Positions 12,571 through 12,974 of a stretch of DNA of 12,974 nt are shown in pieces. The stretch comes from Zoogloeaceae bacterium (GTDB lineage: Bacteria; Pseudomonadota; Gammaproteobacteria; Burkholderiales; Rhodocyclaceae), in assembly GCA_031259605.1 (NCBI GenBank), contig JAIRLE010000118.1:1-12974 (forward strand), read 5' to 3'. Within the stretch, counting starts at the first letter, position 1; every line of letters starts with the position of its first letter. The translations under genes were made by a program, and so were the position numbers. The notes under the pieces were generated by a model that saw only the letters and a program-made list of their open reading frames with translations, did not search any database and was not told the origin of the DNA.

Positions 12571-12974
12571 TCCGGAGAGTAGCCGACAATTGAAACCTCA
12601 ACGTCCGTGCTCGCCAGGAGCATATCCTCATCCCCTGTTGCATTAAGCGCATTGGCGTTGTTGATATGCTCGGCGCTTGCATGGAGTTCGGATGCGGTAA
12701 GCGTCGTCTCATCGGCGAATATGAAGCGATCCACCTGGTAGGCGGAGCCGGAGAAGTGATTTTTGAGGGTGACGGCATCCGATTCCCCGTAAGTGATGAC
12801 CAGATCGTTGCCGTTCCTGTCGATGTGTCGAAGGGCGTCGAAATTTACGTCCTCGAAACATACGACATCAACATTGGCGGTTGCCGAATCGTAATTGTTG
12901 ATGACGTCCCGACCTGAACCCGAACGCAGGAGATAGCGATCGCCGCCCGCGCCGCCGTCCAGGGTGTCGTCGCC
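12558..12974 (-). CDS. RTX/hemolysin-type calcium-binding protein, C-terminal part (5' end outside window)
   Basis: The minus strand is open from the right edge to a TGA at 12558-12560, giving 138 residues with no start in the window. The first visible residues, GDDTLDGGAGGDRYLLRSGSG, are RTX nonapeptide-type calcium-binding repeats. Next comes a hemolysin-type calcium-binding-related domain: DVINNYDS, VCFEDVNFDALRHIDRNGNDLVITYG, VTLKNHFSG, DRFIFADETTLTASEL. Such proteins are large, secreted by type I systems and folded by calcium outside the cell; adhesins, proteases, lipases and toxins share this tail. The active part lies beyond the edge, so the activity is unknown. The last 38 residues are acidic and polar, as in type I secretion signals. 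GC content looks lower than in the operon that follows on the same strand, which suggests separate origin. Type I exporter genes are not in the window. Confidence 0.85.
   Translation of the reverse strand, partial: GDDTLDGGAGGDRYLLRSGSGRDVINNYDSATANVDVVCFEDVNFDALRHIDRNGNDLVITYGESDAVTLKNHFSGSAYQVDRFIFADETTLTASELHASAEHINNANALNATGDEDMLLASTDVEVSIVGYSPEICI

Noticed and set aside
10874..12778. A longer gspE frame starting near 12778
   Set aside because: The extra N-terminal residues are unrelated to the family and overlap the RTX gene in another frame. A ribosome site before 12493 fits the domain start.
12666..12917. An 83-codon open frame on the plus strand
   Set aside because: It is antisense to the RTX protein tail, which has clear calcium-binding repeats.

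Overview
The window comes from a high-GC bacterium. The sequence families fit Pseudomonadota, most likely a beta- or gammaproteobacterium, but I cannot name a genus. GC-rich codons dominate the minus-strand operon genes. The nuclease gene at 563-1492 and the RTX-protein end at 12558-12974 look visibly less GC-rich and are probably later arrivals.

Left part (1-1765, plus strand): the 3' end of an IS5-type transposase runs in from the left edge. It is followed by a PD-(D/E)XK nuclease-family transposase (Rpn/YhgA-like) that sits between two direct copies of a roughly 165-175 bp hairpin-bearing repeat. A third, inverted and enlarged copy lies at 4456-4713. All three copies begin with a trace of the last codons of the nuclease gene, so repeat and gene appear to share a history.

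Right part (1766-12974, minus strand, read from the right edge leftwards): the C-terminus of an RTX/hemolysin-type calcium-binding protein, then a tightly packed operon. Its order is GspE/MshE-like ATPase, GspF/MshG-like platform protein, a PilP/GspC-like periplasmic protein, a GspD/MshL-like secretin, a MoxR AAA+ ATPase, a small unknown protein and a DUF58 protein. After the inverted repeat copy come a four-helix cytochrome b-like membrane protein, a membrane-anchored pentaheme c-type cytochrome, and a GspG-like pseudopilin. Four-base ATGA stop/start overlaps occur at most junctions, so translation is probably coupled.

Working picture (inference): the E-F-PilP-D genes build a type II secretion or type IV pilus-like assembly machine. 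MoxR and DUF58 are a chaperone-like pair, placed unusually inside this operon. The cytochrome b/pentaheme c pair probably moves electrons between the quinone pool and the periplasm. A GspG homologue with an altered prepilin cleavage motif lies downstream. The most notable points are the repeat family with a possible compensatory base change in its hairpin, the fusion of assembly genes with moxR-DUF58 and a cytochrome pair, a 7-bp tandem array in the signal-peptide region of the PilP-like gene that could switch its reading frame, and the non-canonical pseudopilin.
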